DNA of 64,000 bases. It comes from DASTPP01 sp035762175 (GTDB taxonomy: Bacteria; Myxococcota_A; Polyangia; Polyangiales; Polyangiaceae). Below the pieces are notes generated by a model. The model worked only from the letters and a program-made list of their open reading frames with translations. It searched no databases and was not told the DNA's origin. The DNA lies in assembly GCA_035762175.1 (NCBI GenBank), contig DASTPP010000135.1:1-64000 (forward strand), written 5' to 3'. Position numbers and translations under genes: made by a program. How positions within the stretch are numbered: the first letter of the stretch is position 1; each line of letters starts with the position of its first letter. Below are positions 16,677 through 25,388 of this stretch, piece after piece.

Positions 16677-16847
16677 CGGGGCGCCCCCGCGCGCCCGGGC
16701 CGACGAGGGGGCCGGAACATGGGGCGAGGCTGCCAAAGCGCCTACCAAGCGTCAACCCTCGCCCGGCGGCCCCGCGGCCCGCGCCCCCCGGGTCGGACCG
16801 TCGTCGAACGCGACGCGAGCCCGGCCGGCGGGCGGCCCGGGCGGGGG

Positions 16848-17726
16848 TCAGATCACCGAGACGAAGTAGTATTCGGCGAAGTAGGGCGAGCGCACCTGCT
16901 CGCCCACGAACGAGCAGGGGCCCGTCGGGCGCAAGCCGCCACGGGTGCGCAGCCGAAGCACGAAGTCGGCCTCGTTGATCGCCCGCACCGTGAGGGGCAC
17001 GGCTTGGCCCGCGGGCTCGCGAATGCCGCCGACGTTGCGCACCCGCAAGTCGGCGATACTACCAGGGCGCGCGGGGGCCGCGACGTCGAGCGCCCCGACG
17101 AACTGCACGGCCGCGCGGGGCGGGGCGCCGAAGGCGTCGCCGAGCTGCCCGGGGACGACCTCATGAAGGTCGGACTCGACGCGCCACGTCGGCCCTGCGG
17201 GGATGCCGGCGGCCGCGTCGCCGGGGAAGCGGAAGTGCGTGGCCCGGAACGGCAGCAGCGAGCCCAGGGCCCCGTCCGACGTCAGAAACGGGCCGAGGGG
17301 CGCGAGGCCGGCGTCGGGGGCCGACGCGGGGCCGAACGAGAGCGCGCCGGAGGCGTCGGCCTGGCAGGTATAGATCTGGGCGGCCTTGAAGGTCTTGCCG
17401 TCGCGCTGGGCGGGGACGGTGCGGAAGGCGGCGACGACGCGCACGTCGCGCGGCATCGTCACGGTGCGCCCCTCGAACGCGAAAGGCTGGTCGAGGCCGG
17501 TGCCCTCGAGGGCGCGGCCGAGCTCGCGCCGCGCGAAGCCGAGGTTGAGCGCGAGGACATCGTGAATGCTCTTCTCTTTAGGAAAGGCGACGTTCGCGCC
17601 GTCGGGCGCGGCGCCGGTGGCGTCCTGGGGGCCGCCCGCGGGAGGGGGTGCGGGGTCGGCGGCGCAGGCGGCGACGGAGCAAGCGAGAGCGCACGCGACG
17701 CTGCTCCGAACGAGGGTGAATTTCAT
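16848..17726 (-). CDS. Exported lipoprotein, DUF3455-like
   Basis: A 292-residue protein from ATG 17724-17726 with AGGAG at a good distance. The N-terminus MKFTLVRSSVACALACSVAA then CAADP is a lipoprotein signal with lipobox VAAC. The mature part contains AAQIYTCQADASGALSFGP and FRATHFRFPGDAAAGIPAG followed by PTWR, which resembles DUF3455 domain proteins (QIYTC...THF...GPTW). Their function is unknown. It lies upstream of, and in the same direction as, nothing obviously co-transcribed; the next genes on this strand have their own ribosome sites. The DUF assignment is moderate. Confidence 0.65.
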   Translation of the reverse strand: MKFTLVRSSVACALACSVAACAADPAPPPAGGPQDATGAAPDGANVAFPKEKSIHDVLALNLGFARRELGRALEGTGLDQPFAFEGRTVTMPRDVRVVAAFRTVPAQRDGKTFKAAQIYTCQADASGALSFGPASAPDAGLAPLGPFLTSDGALGSLLPFRATHFRFPGDAAAGIPAGPTWRVESDLHEVVPGQLGDAFGAPPRAAVQFVGALDVAAPARPGSIADLRVRNVGGIREPAGQAVPLTVRAINEADFVLRLRTRGGLRPTGPCSFVGEQVRSPYFAEYYFVSVI

Positions 17727-17794
17727 GGTGTCTCCTGGCGAGGGGCAACGACGTGCGCCGGGGCGCACGGGGCGCCCCGAGGGCCACAGGGTAC

Positions 17795-17893
17795 CCTTCG
17801 GGGCGGCGCCGCGCTCATTCGGTCAGCGCGGCCGCCGGGCTCACCTTCGGGGCGGCGCCGCGCTCATTCGGTCAGCGCGGCCGCGGGGCTCAC
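17795..17893. repeat. 49-bp tandem duplication across a stop codon
   Basis: A block beginning CCTTCGGGGCGGCGCCGCGC and containing CTCATTCGGTCAGCGCGGCC occurs at 17795-17843 and again at 17844-17892. The second copy contains the last codons and TGA of the gene at 17864-19129; the first copy lies just beyond the stop. Confidence 0.75.
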
Positions 17894-19129
17894 CCCGCAG
17901 AGGGCGCGGCGCATCGCGCGCTCGCGGCGCGCCAGAATGTCGCCGGTCGGGTCGCCGGGGTCGTGCAGGTAGGGCGAGACGCGATCGCGCCCGGCGCGGA
18001 ACGGCGAGAGGTGGAAGCTCGCGTCGACGGAGGCGGTCTCCGAGTGGTGGCACCCGTCGCAGGTCTCGCGCGCGAACTCGTGGCGCAGGGCCTCGTCGAC
18101 CCCGGGCAGCGACCAGCGCCCGTCCGGCCGCGCGAAGCCGCCCGTCAGGTTGCCCGGCAGATCGTAGCGGCTGCGCACGATGTCGTCGCGGTTGACGAGC
18201 ACGAAGCGGGCGAGCTGGTCCGTGCCGTTGAGCGACCGGTCGGGGGTGCGCTCGGTGGGCCAGAGCGTGAGGCGCCCGTCCTTGAGCTTGAACTCGCGGT
18301 AGTCGAAGCTCGGGCCGAAGACGCCCTCGTTGGTGCGCAGCTGGTGCAGCCAGCTGCCCTCGGACGCCGCGGGGTCGTCGGTGCGCTCGACGATGTCGCG
18401 GTAGAGCGCGACGAGCGCCGCGACGTAGGCGGGGCTGCCGGCCTCGAAGCGCCCGAGCGCGTGCCAGCGCTCGGCCCAGTACCTGGCGTCGCGCCCGCCG
18501 CCGATGGGGTTGCGAAACTCGAACGCCACGGTCATCGCCTGCGGCGCCGCGGCCGGGTCGTCGCCCTCGCCGTCGACGAGCGCGAAGAGGGCGCGCGACT
18601 CGCCGGCGCCGCCCCAGTCTTTCGTCTCGCGAAAGTCGAGGCGGTTGCTCAGCCCGATGAGGCGGAAGGGGGCGCGCGCCAGGTCGAGCGTGCGGGCCGC
18701 GCACGCCGAGCAGGCGTCGTCGCACCGGTTGGCCGGCGTCCGGCGCAGCCAGGGGCAGGTGAGCCGCTCGCTCACGCCGGGGCGCGGGGGCACGGGGTAC
18801 TGGTTGACGCGCCCTTGGTCGGCGAAGGACGCGAGCCACGCGAGGACGAAGTCAGCGGGGGCGACGCCGGGCGGGGCGAGCTGCTCCATCAGGTGGCGAA
18901 AGCTGAGCGGGTCGCCGTCGGCGTTGCCGCCCAGGCCGCTCGCCAGGACGTCTTCGTCGACCACGAGCAGCTCTTTGAAGCGGTCGATGGCCCCCGTCCG
19001 TTCGGCGCAGGCCTCGGCGTCGGCGGGCGCCTCGCCCGGCGCCTCGCCGCAGCTCGCCGCCCACCCGACCGCGGCGGCCAGGCTGAGCCAGAGAAACCGC
19101 GACCCCCGCCAGCGTATCGTTCTGGGCAT
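17864..19129 (-). CDS. Large lipoprotein with one c-type haem motif
   Basis: A 421-residue protein from ATG 19127-19129, preceded by CAGGAGGACGG. Its signal sequence (FLWLSLAAAVGWAASCGEAP) has lipobox WAAS-C. A cysteine-rich segment (CPWLRRTPANRCDDACSACA) lies near residue 130. Close to the C-terminus ETCDGCHHSE is a CxxCH haem-attachment motif within TCDGCHHSETASVDASFHLS. Proteins of this look are exported and probably bind haem c covalently. I do not recognise a catalytic domain. The gene order with a solute-binding lipoprotein upstream suggests periplasmic or outer-membrane function. Confidence 0.7.
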   Translation of the reverse strand: MPRTIRWRGSRFLWLSLAAAVGWAASCGEAPGEAPADAEACAERTGAIDRFKELLVVDEDVLASGLGGNADGDPLSFRHLMEQLAPPGVAPADFVLAWLASFADQGRVNQYPVPPRPGVSERLTCPWLRRTPANRCDDACSACAARTLDLARAPFRLIGLSNRLDFRETKDWGGAGESRALFALVDGEGDDPAAAPQAMTVAFEFRNPIGGGRDARYWAERWHALGRFEAGSPAYVAALVALYRDIVERTDDPAASEGSWLHQLRTNEGVFGPSFDYREFKLKDGRLTLWPTERTPDRSLNGTDQLARFVLVNRDDIVRSRYDLPGNLTGGFARPDGRWSLPGVDEALRHEFARETCDGCHHSETASVDASFHLSPFRAGRDRVSPYLHDPGDPTGDILARRERAMRRALCGVSPAAALTE

Positions 19130-19203
19130 CGTACCGTCCTCCTGGGTTTCGTCTCGCGGGGCGCGGCGGCGCGGGCCGCCCGCCGGCCGCCGGCGCGGGC
19201 GCG

Positions 19204-20655
19204 TCACCACCCGAGCCAGCCCTTCTGCAGCGAAAGGGCGCTCTCGGACCGCTCGGTGACGAGCGCGCCGTCGGGCGCGAGGGTATAGACCGTGACCGCC
19301 GACTGGGGGCGGTGGTCGTCGGGGGTGAACGAGAGCCGGTCGGTGAGGCCGCCGGTCTCGACGTTCTGGAACGATTCGAGCGCCCCCTTGAGGTTCTCGC
19401 CCGTGACGGCCAGCCCCCGGTCGAGGGCCCGCTCGACGGCGAGGCGAAAGGCGAGGGCGCTCGCGTAGCCTTGCACGTAGTTCACGTCGCCGAAGGTCGC
19501 GGGCGGCGGGTCGGCCCGGCCGGCCTCGCGGGCGGCCTCGAGGTCGAGCCGGCGCCGCTTGTCGTGGAGCGCCATCACCTTGGCCATCTCGGGGCCGCGG
19601 CCGAGGTCGCCGTAGAACGCCGAGGGCAGCACGCCGTGCACGAGGCCGACGCAGTCCGGGCCGCACGCGGCGTGCAGGTTCTCGTCGATGCCCCGGCTGT
19701 TGACCATGATCTGGACGCGCAGCCCGAGCGCGGCGTTGGCCCGCGCCACCGCCCGGGCGAGCCGGGCCGTCGTGGGCGTGGTGTTGCCCATCCAGAGCCA
19801 GTCGACCGGGACGTAGGCGGGGTCGGCGTCGCGGCGCGCGAGCTCTTGCTCGAAGTAGGCGCGCACCCGCTCGTCGTACGCCGGCTGCGGATCGTCGAGC
19901 TCGAGGGTCAGCGCGCGGCCGATGGGCAGCCCGATCTCGCGGGCGTAGGTGCGGAGCGCGGGCAGCGGGCCGGTGCAGAAGGCGACGCTGCAGTGCACGA
20001 AGCCGACGCGCCGGCCGCCGCGGCTCTTGACGTGGTACATCGCGACGCGCCCGCCGGTCGAGTAGTCGGTGCCGGTGAAGAACGTGTACGGGTAGCCGAC
20101 GCTCTCGATCTCGGTGGGGAAGGCGCTCTCTTCGAACGTGGGGCCGACCTCGGGCACGTCGACCTTCCAGCTGACGGGCAGGGGCGAGGCGAGCGCGCCG
20201 AGGTACGAGCCGCTCACGAGGGGCTTGCGGTCGACCGTGGCCTGCGGCGCGAGCTGCAAGGTGGCGCCCGTGCTGGCGGTGAAGATCGCCGCCACGCGGC
20301 CCCAGTCGGCGCGGCCCTTCCAGTCGTCGTAGATCTGCTGGGCGCGCGCGACGTCGTAGCCGGCGTCCTGCACGTCGAGCTCGAGGGCGCAGCCGCGCAG
20401 GCCGCCGCCGGCGTCGAGCTCGCGCAGGTAGTCGGTCACCCCCGCGAGGAAGGGCCCCTCGACGGCGTCGAAGGGGCCGCCGGCGTCGGCCAGCACGCGC
20501 ACCGGGATCGCCCCGATGCAGCGCCCGCCGTCGGCCGCGATCGCCCCGACGACGCGCCGGTCGTCGGGAATGTCGAGGACGTCCGCACAGGACGCGCCGC
20601 CGAGCGCCAGGGCCGCGCGCCAGACCAGAGTGAGCGATCGACGTCGAGCGTTCAT
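19204..20655 (-). CDS. ABC-type branched-chain amino acid-like solute-binding protein
   Basis: A 483-residue exported protein from ATG 20653-20655 with GGAGAA upstream. The signal peptide ends near LGGASCADVLDIPDD, a lipobox (GAS-C). The body has the two-lobe periplasmic type I binding fold of the LivJ type: QATVDRKPLVSGSYLGALAS (strand and hinge), the ligand-site region SVGYPYTFFTGTDYSTGGRV, and late INARRxx-like FGDVNYVQGYASALAFRLAV. No permease or ATPase genes are near, so it may be an orphan binding lipoprotein, which is common in myxobacteria. The ligand is unknown. Confidence 0.7.
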   Translation of the reverse strand: MNARRRSLTLVWRAALALGGASCADVLDIPDDRRVVGAIAADGGRCIGAIPVRVLADAGGPFDAVEGPFLAGVTDYLRELDAGGGLRGCALELDVQDAGYDVARAQQIYDDWKGRADWGRVAAIFTASTGATLQLAPQATVDRKPLVSGSYLGALASPLPVSWKVDVPEVGPTFEESAFPTEIESVGYPYTFFTGTDYSTGGRVAMYHVKSRGGRRVGFVHCSVAFCTGPLPALRTYAREIGLPIGRALTLELDDPQPAYDERVRAYFEQELARRDADPAYVPVDWLWMGNTTPTTARLARAVARANAALGLRVQIMVNSRGIDENLHAACGPDCVGLVHGVLPSAFYGDLGRGPEMAKVMALHDKRRRLDLEAAREAGRADPPPATFGDVNYVQGYASALAFRLAVERALDRGLAVTGENLKGALESFQNVETGGLTDRLSFTPDDHRPQSAVTVYTLAPDGALVTERSESALSLQKGWLGW

Positions 20656-20929
20656 GGGTTCTCCGTCCCCCCCCCGCGGCCGGCGTGCGAAGGGGCCCCG
20701 CCGCCCGGGGCGCGGGCGAGCGGCGCCGGCGAGCGCGGGCCGCCGAGCGACCCGCGCGAAAGAAGGCGGAGGCGCTCGAGGGTGAGCGCCTCCGTTCCGG
20801 TCTACGCGGCGGCGAGCGATCCGGTTTCGTCCTCCGAGCGCGAAGTCGAGCGAAACCATCCGGGCCGTCGCCCGTTACTTACGCGAGCCCGCCGCCGGCG
20901 GGCGCCTCCCCACCACCAGAGGTGCGCCC
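20656..20929. other. Divergent intergenic region (solute-binding protein / kinase)
   Basis: This 274-bp stretch separates the outward-reading solute-binding protein and kinase genes. It must hold both promoters. I see no clear sigma-54 match or inverted repeat that I would claim. Confidence 0.3.
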
Positions 20930-22669
20930 TTGGGACGTTCGCCGACACATGTTCGCCCGGCCGGCCGCGGGGCCCCCCCGGCCGTCGGCGCGAAGTACCG
21001 CCTCTGCGCGCGCCTGGGCCGCGGCGGGCAGGCCGAGGTATTTCTCGCCCTGGCGCCGGGCCCCCTCGGGTCGCACGAGCTCGTCGCGCTCAAGCGCCTG
21101 CCCCCCGAGGCGCCCGAGCAGCCGGAGCTCGTCGCGATGTTCCTCGACGAGGCGCGCCTGGCGGCGCGGCTCAACCACCCGAACGTCGTGCGCACCTACG
21201 AGGTCGGCGCGGGCGACGACGACTGCTTCATCGCGATGGAGCTGCTCGAGGGGCAGCCGCTCGGCCGGGTGCGTGCGCGTGCCGGGGCGACCTTCGGCCC
21301 CGCGACCTGGGCCCGGGTGGCGGCCGACGCGCTCGCGGGGCTCGACTACGCGCACGAGCTCTGCGACTACGACGGCACGCCGCTCGGCATCGTGCACCGC
21401 GATGTCAGCCCGCACAACCTCTTCGTCACCTACGAGGGGGCGATCAAGCTCGTCGACTTCGGCGTCGCCAAGACGGCGCTCAATCGCGTGCGCACCGAGG
21501 CCGGCATCATCAAGGGCAAGGCCGGCTACATGGCGCCCGAGCAGGTGCTCGGGCTGGCCGACCGGCGGGCCGACGTGTACGCGCTGGGCGTGGTGCTCTG
21601 GGAGATGCTCGCCGGCCGCAGGCTGTACGCGGGCGAGCTCTACAAAGTGCTCCACCGCGTGCTGCACGAGCCCGTTCCGAGGGTCTCGAGCGTGGCGCCC
21701 GAGGTCGACCCCGAGCTCGACGCCATCGTCGCCCGGGCGGTCGAGAAGAAGCCCGACGACCGCTACCCGACCGCCCGCGCGATGCGCGAGGCCCTCGAAG
21801 GGTACCTGGCCGCGCGGGGCCCGGGCGCGCACGCCGCCGACCTCGGGCGGTGGCTGCAGTCGGCCTTCGCCGAAGAGCGCGAGCAGCTTCGCCGGCAGGT
21901 CGAACGCGCGTGTGGGTCCGGCGTCGGCCCGTGCGGCGGCGCCCCGGAGCTCGCGCCCGCGGGCGGGCCCCCGGCGAGCGGGCGCACCGGGGGCCTCGGG
22001 TCGACGCTGCTCGAGGCCCCCGGCGCGCCCACCCCGCTCAGCCATTCACACCTCGGCGTCATCGTCGGGGCGCAAGATGGCGGGGCGCCCCGCCGCCCCT
22101 CGGCGCTCGCCCCCGCGCTGGCCGCGCTCGGCGTCCTCGGCATGGTCGCGGCTGGTACGATGGTCGCGCGCGCGCGGTTCGCCGCTCCGCCGGCGATCAC
22201 GTCGGCCGCTCTGGCTGTCGCGCCCGCCCCCCCCGCCGCCTCGCCCGACCCCGCCCCTTCGGGGCGGCTCGCGGTCGCGAGCGAGCCGACCCGTGCGCTC
22301 GTGTCGCTGAACGGTAAGCCCCTCGGCGTCACCCCCCTCGAGCTCGCCTTGCCCGCCGGCGTACATACCTTGTTGCTTTCGAAACAAGGCTACCAGACCG
22401 AAGCGCTCGTCGCCGACGTGCCCGCCGCCGGCGCGCTGGCGCCGCCCGCCCTCTCGCTGCGCCCCGCGGCACGCGCCGCCCCGGCCGACGCTACGCCGCC
22501 GCGCCCCGCGCACGCTCGGCCGGCGCCCGGCGCCCGCTCGGCCGAGCACGTGGCCCCCGCCGCCCCGGCGCCCGCGGCGAGCGCCGCCCCCCTCGCGACG
22601 GCGTCGTCGCGGCTGCGGGTTCGGCTCGTCGACGAGGGGCGCCCCGGGGCCATCGACATCATCGACTGA
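20930..22669 (+). CDS. Transmembrane Ser/Thr protein kinase with PEGA-like domain
   Basis: A 579-residue protein. The only in-frame start is TTG 20930. The kinase domain (about 20-300) has the Gly loop LGRGGQAEVFLA, catalytic Lys in VALKRL, HRDVSPHN (the myxobacterial variant of HRDLKPEN), DFGVAK and an APEQ activation segment, so it should be active. A membrane helix follows at about 395-415 (ALAALGVLGMVAAGTMVA). Outside is a PEGA-like beta domain (LVSLNGKPLGVTPLELALPA then GVHTLLLSKQGY) and an Ala/Pro-rich tail. The TPR gene 70 bases downstream in the same direction is its probable operon partner. Confidence 0.85.
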   Translation: MGRSPTHVRPAGRGAPPAVGAKYRLCARLGRGGQAEVFLALAPGPLGSHELVALKRLPPEAPEQPELVAMFLDEARLAARLNHPNVVRTYEVGAGDDDCFIAMELLEGQPLGRVRARAGATFGPATWARVAADALAGLDYAHELCDYDGTPLGIVHRDVSPHNLFVTYEGAIKLVDFGVAKTALNRVRTEAGIIKGKAGYMAPEQVLGLADRRADVYALGVVLWEMLAGRRLYAGELYKVLHRVLHEPVPRVSSVAPEVDPELDAIVARAVEKKPDDRYPTARAMREALEGYLAARGPGAHAADLGRWLQSAFAEEREQLRRQVERACGSGVGPCGGAPELAPAGGPPASGRTGGLGSTLLEAPGAPTPLSHSHLGVIVGAQDGGAPRRPSALAPALAALGVLGMVAAGTMVARARFAAPPAITSAALAVAPAPPAASPDPAPSGRLAVASEPTRALVSLNGKPLGVTPLELALPAGVHTLLLSKQGYQTEALVADVPAAGALAPPALSLRPAARAAPADATPPRPAHARPAPGARSAEHVAPAAPAPAASAAPLATASSRLRVRLVDEGRPGAIDIID

Positions 22670-22739
22670 AACGCACCCGCCGCGGGCTCGCCCGGTCTCG
22701 ATCGGCGCGCCCGCTCGCCGACAGGAGGCTCTCTACGCC

Positions 22740-23540
22740 ATGGCCACGTCGACCCTACGTTCCGGCTGTCTGATCGCGTTGCTCGTCGTCGCCGGGCTAC
22801 CCCCCGTGGCGCGGGCGGACGACGGGCGCGGGGCGCCCGAAGCGCAGCGCGCCGAAGAGCTGGCGGCGCAGGCCTTCGAGCTCTACCGACAGGGGCACTA
22901 CCGCGACGCGGTCGACCTGTACGTGCGAGCCTACGAGATCGCCCCGGCCGCGGCGCTGCTCTTCAACATCGCGAGGCTTTACGACCAGAAGCTACACCAG
23001 CCGGACGCGGCGCTCGACTACTACCGCCGCGCGCTCGCCGCCGCCGACCTCGCGCCCGAGCTCGCGGCGCGCGCGCGGGCGCGGTCCGAAGCGTTGCGCG
23101 CGGCCCCTGCGCCCGCCCCGCGCCGCGCGGCCCCTGCCGCCCCGCCGGCCCGACCACCGGCGCGGGACGGCGAGGCCGGCGCTTCGTGGCTCAAGGCCGC
23201 GGGGGCGGTCGCCGCCGGGGTCGGCGTCGTCGGGCTCGGCGTCGGCGGCGCCTTCGGCCTGCACGCCCGGGGCAAGGAGCGCGCGGCCGACCGGCTCTGC
23301 GCTGGCAGCGACTGCGCGAGCGAGCGGGCGCTCGTCTTGACCGACGAAGCGCGGGACGCGGCGCGTGTCTCGACGCTGAGCTTCGTCGCGGCCGGAACGC
23401 TGCTCGCGGGCGGTCTCGGGGCGTTCTTTCTTGCCCCCCGCGAGCGGGCCCAGGCGCCGTCGACCGCCGCCTCTTGGCGGTTGGCGCCCGAGCTGGGGCC
23501 CCGCGGCGGGGGCCTGTCGGTCGCGTGGCGTTGGCCTTGA
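22740..23540 (+). CDS. Exported TPR protein, operon partner of the kinase
   Basis: A 266-residue protein from ATG 22740 with AGGAGG about eight bases upstream. The signal peptide (LIALLVVAGLPPVARA, then DDG) is followed by two to three TPR-like repeats (AFELYRQGHYRDAVDLYVRA and FNIARLYDQKLHQPDAALDY), an Ala/Pro-rich linker and a C-terminal hydrophobic pair (AAGAVAAGVGVVGLGVGGAF and SFVAAGTLLAGGLGAFFLA). This arrangement commonly accompanies PEGA-type kinases in myxobacteria. Its last codons are part of a tandem DNA repeat (23523-23646). Confidence 0.75.
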   Translation: MATSTLRSGCLIALLVVAGLPPVARADDGRGAPEAQRAEELAAQAFELYRQGHYRDAVDLYVRAYEIAPAAALLFNIARLYDQKLHQPDAALDYYRRALAAADLAPELAARARARSEALRAAPAPAPRRAAPAAPPARPPARDGEAGASWLKAAGAVAAGVGVVGLGVGGAFGLHARGKERAADRLCAGSDCASERALVLTDEARDAARVSTLSFVAAGTLLAGGLGAFFLAPRERAQAPSTAASWRLAPELGPRGGGLSVAWRWP

Positions 23541-23646
23541 ACGCCCCTGCCACGCCTGGCGTTGGGCCTTGAAGGCTCCTGCCTCGCGAGCCGTCGGCCT
23601 TGAACGCCCTGCCTCGCGTGGCGTTGGCCTTGAAGGGCCCTGCCAT
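23523..23646. repeat. Four 30-32 bp tandem repeats starting in the TPR gene 3' end
   Basis: Units run GCGTGGCGTTGGCCTTGAAC then GCCCCTGCCAC with small changes, at about 23523, 23554, 23586 and 23616. The first unit contains the last codons and TGA of the TPR gene. The copies after the stop are non-coding. Confidence 0.75.
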
Positions 23647-23977
23647 GCTTGGGGGTACGCCTGGTCGAGGCAGTGCGCGCGCCGCGGCGCCAGCGCGTTG
23701 CGGGCGGCGGTGGCCCAGGTACGAGGCCGTGCCCGCGGGGCTGACGAGCGTGAGCCGGTTTTCGGGCGCGTCGACCGCGCAGGGCTCGGGGGGCGGCTCG
23801 CGCCCGATGGTCGCGAGCGGCACGCGCAGCTCGGCCTGCTCTTGCAAGTCGAGCCACGCCTCGCGCGTCTCGAGACGACGGCGGGGCGCCGCGGGCGACC
23901 GCACCCTTCGGGCGCCGCCGCGTTGAACGCCGCCCGCTCGGTCTCGTCGGGTTCATCACCCGAACGCCTGCCCTCAC
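23647..23977. other. Decayed stretch, no confident gene
   Basis: On the minus strand about 23690-23910 reads sensibly for some 70 codons (ETREAWLDLQEQAELRVPLA and VDAPENRLTLVSPAGTASYL) but has no start, stop or family signature that I can support. It is probably a fragment of an older gene. Confidence 0.3.
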
Positions 23978-24428
23978 TCAGACCCCCGTGACGGGCGCCT
24001 CGCCCGGGCCCTCGCCGCCGCCCGGCTCGCCCTGGCCTTCGCCCTCGCCCGGCTCGCCCTGGCCTCCGCCCTCGCCCGGCTCGCCCGGCCCCTCGCCCCC
24101 GCCCGGCGCGTCGGCAGGCGCCCGCCGCGACGGAGCGTTGCGCACCGCCGCGAAGAGCGACGGATACGTCACCGCCACGTCTTCGACCCGCCGAAAGGCA
24201 AACTGCCCCGCCCCCCGGCGCTCGTCGTAGAACCGCAGCAACAGCGTCACCGCCCGCTGCAAGAGCCCTGTCCAGCGCTCGGCCTCGCCCGCTTGCCCCA
24301 CGCCGAAGCCCGTGAAGATGCGCCCCGCCAGCCGCTTCGCCTGCGCGGCGTCGTCGGGGCGGTACCGCTTCTTGTCGTGCTCGAGGAGCGCCCGCACGTC
24401 GTCGCGCCGGTAAAGGTCGGCCAACAGC
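23978..24428 (-). pseudogene. N-terminally truncated copy of the 1169-2191 protein
   Basis: Residues from LADLYRRDDVRALLEHDKKR to the end (GEGPGEAPVTGV) match the C-terminal half of the protein at 1169-2191 at roughly 85-90% identity, including GRIFTGFGVGQAGEAERWTG. The Gly/Glu/Pro tail has different repeat numbers. Upstream of about 24428 the similarity stops and the frame enters repeat array 3. No ribosome site or start is apparent, so I treat it as a pseudogene. Confidence 0.75.
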
Positions 24429-24489
24429 GAGGCCGGCCGGGCAACGAGCCGCACGCCGTCACGACGGCCGCACCTTGTGCCCGGGCAAG

Positions 24490-24790
24490 CCGGGGTTACC
24501 CTTCGGGGTCCCTCGGGGGCAGGGGCCCCTGGGGGGCCTGTAACCGGCCGCTTCCAGCAGGGGGAGGGGCCCCTCGGGGGGTTGCCAACCTTCGGGTTAC
24601 CCAAGGGGCAGGGGCCCCTGGGGGGGTCGTAACCCGTCAGTTACAGAGGGGGGAGGGTACCCTGGGGGGCCGCTAACCCGAAGGTTACAGAGGGGGCAGG
24701 GGCCCCTGGGGGAGGGGTAACCCGAAGGTTAGCCCGCAGGCAAAAAGGGCTGGGCGGGCGCGCCGCTCGGCTGGGGCGAGGGGAGGGGAG
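24490..24790. repeat. Palindromic repeat array 3 (about 44-45 bp period)
   Basis: Palindrome starts are readable at 24495, 24540, 24585, 24629, 24673 and 24718. Cores include GTAACCCGTCAGTTAC, CTAACCCGAAGGTTAC and GTAACCCGAAGGTTAG. Linkers carry GGCAGGGGCCCCTGGGGG or GGAGGGTACCCTGGGG. The closing block (AGGTTAGCCCGCAGGCAAAA then AGGGCTGGGCGGG) is nearly identical to the one ending array 1, and, as there, a GC-rich block and the hydrolase relative follow. Confidence 0.75.
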
Positions 24791-24846
24791 GTTGGGGAGG
24801 CAGTGGCTCATCTGTCAAGGCGCACGCATCGTCCGTCGGGGCCATC

Positions 24847-25158
24847 TCAGCCGCGGCGACCCCGCCAATAGCCCGGCCGGCGCCTCAGGTGCATGATCGC
24901 GAGCACCACGATGCGCTCGGGTTCGACCGCGTAAAGAACGCCGTAGGGAAAGCCTTCGACAAGCAAGCGCCGCACGTCGGCTTCGACGACCGGCCCTTGC
25001 TCGGGCGCCTCGGCGGTGCGGTCGAGTGTGGCCGTCAGGGCCGCCTCGAAGCGCAGACCCGCCCGCTCGTCATGCTGCCAGTACCAGAGAAATGCCTCGC
25101 GCGCTTCGCGCTCGGCCTCGGGGGTGAAGGCGAGAGGGCGGCCGGACACCTCAACCAC
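24847..25158 (-). CDS. ParE/RelE-family toxin
   Basis: About 103 residues if started at GTG 25156-25158, which overlaps the end of the antitoxin gene (GTG 25147-25149 is possible too). The sequence AFTPEAEREAREAFLWYWQH begins a ParE/RelE fold. The typical strand motifs VRRLLVEGFPYGVLYAVEPE and VVLAIMHLRRRPGYWRGR follow. This fits the small RelE/ParE toxins paired with TIGR02574-type antitoxins. Such toxins act on gyrase or on mRNA at the ribosome; which one cannot be told here. Confidence 0.85.
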   Translation of the reverse strand: MVEVSGRPLAFTPEAEREAREAFLWYWQHDERAGLRFEAALTATLDRTAEAPEQGPVVEADVRRLLVEGFPYGVLYAVEPERIVVLAIMHLRRRPGYWRGRRG

Positions 25159-25378
25159 GCGCGAAGATGCGTTCTCGGGCCTCGGCCCAGGGCACAGCCT
25201 GCGCCCGCCCCGCCCGCACGTCGTCGAGCCGCCGCTTGGCCTCTTCAACCCAAGCGCGCTCGACGTCGTCTTCAGGCTCGTCGCCGACACTGTCGAGCAG
25301 GCGCAGCGCGAGAGCGCGCCGCTCGCTCTCGGGCAGCTTCAGCGCCTCATCGAGAAGCTTCTCGGCCGGGTCACTCAT
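25151..25378 (-). CDS. Addiction-module antitoxin (TIGR02574/PF09720 type)
   Basis: A 75-residue acidic helical protein from ATG 25376-25378: EKLLDEALKLPESERRALAL then RLLDSVGDEPEDDVERAWVEEAKRR. The opening (LLDEALKLPESER.ALA..LLDS) is the hallmark of this antitoxin family, which neutralises RelE/ParE toxins. The toxin gene overlaps its 3' end. The module sits between repeat array 3 and the decayed hydrolase copy, as if inserted or left there after the duplication. Confidence 0.85.
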   Translation of the reverse strand: MSDPAEKLLDEALKLPESERRALALRLLDSVGDEPEDDVERAWVEEAKRRLDDVRAGRAQAVPWAEARERIFARG

Positions 25379-25388
25379 CTCGACGAGT

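Noticed and set aside
19312..22317. Long plus-strand frame across the solute-binding protein and kinase
   Set aside because: It covers real genes in other frames or strands and has no recognisable domain.
23191..23904. Minus-strand frame through the tandem repeats and 23690-23910
   Set aside because: About 70 codons read plausibly, but the rest is the reverse of the TPR gene and repeats; there is no start, stop or family to support a gene.
2440..24790. CRISPR arrays at the palindromic repeats
   Set aside because: The repeated and variable parts are both palindromic or G-rich, there are no unique spacers of constant length, and no cas genes are present.
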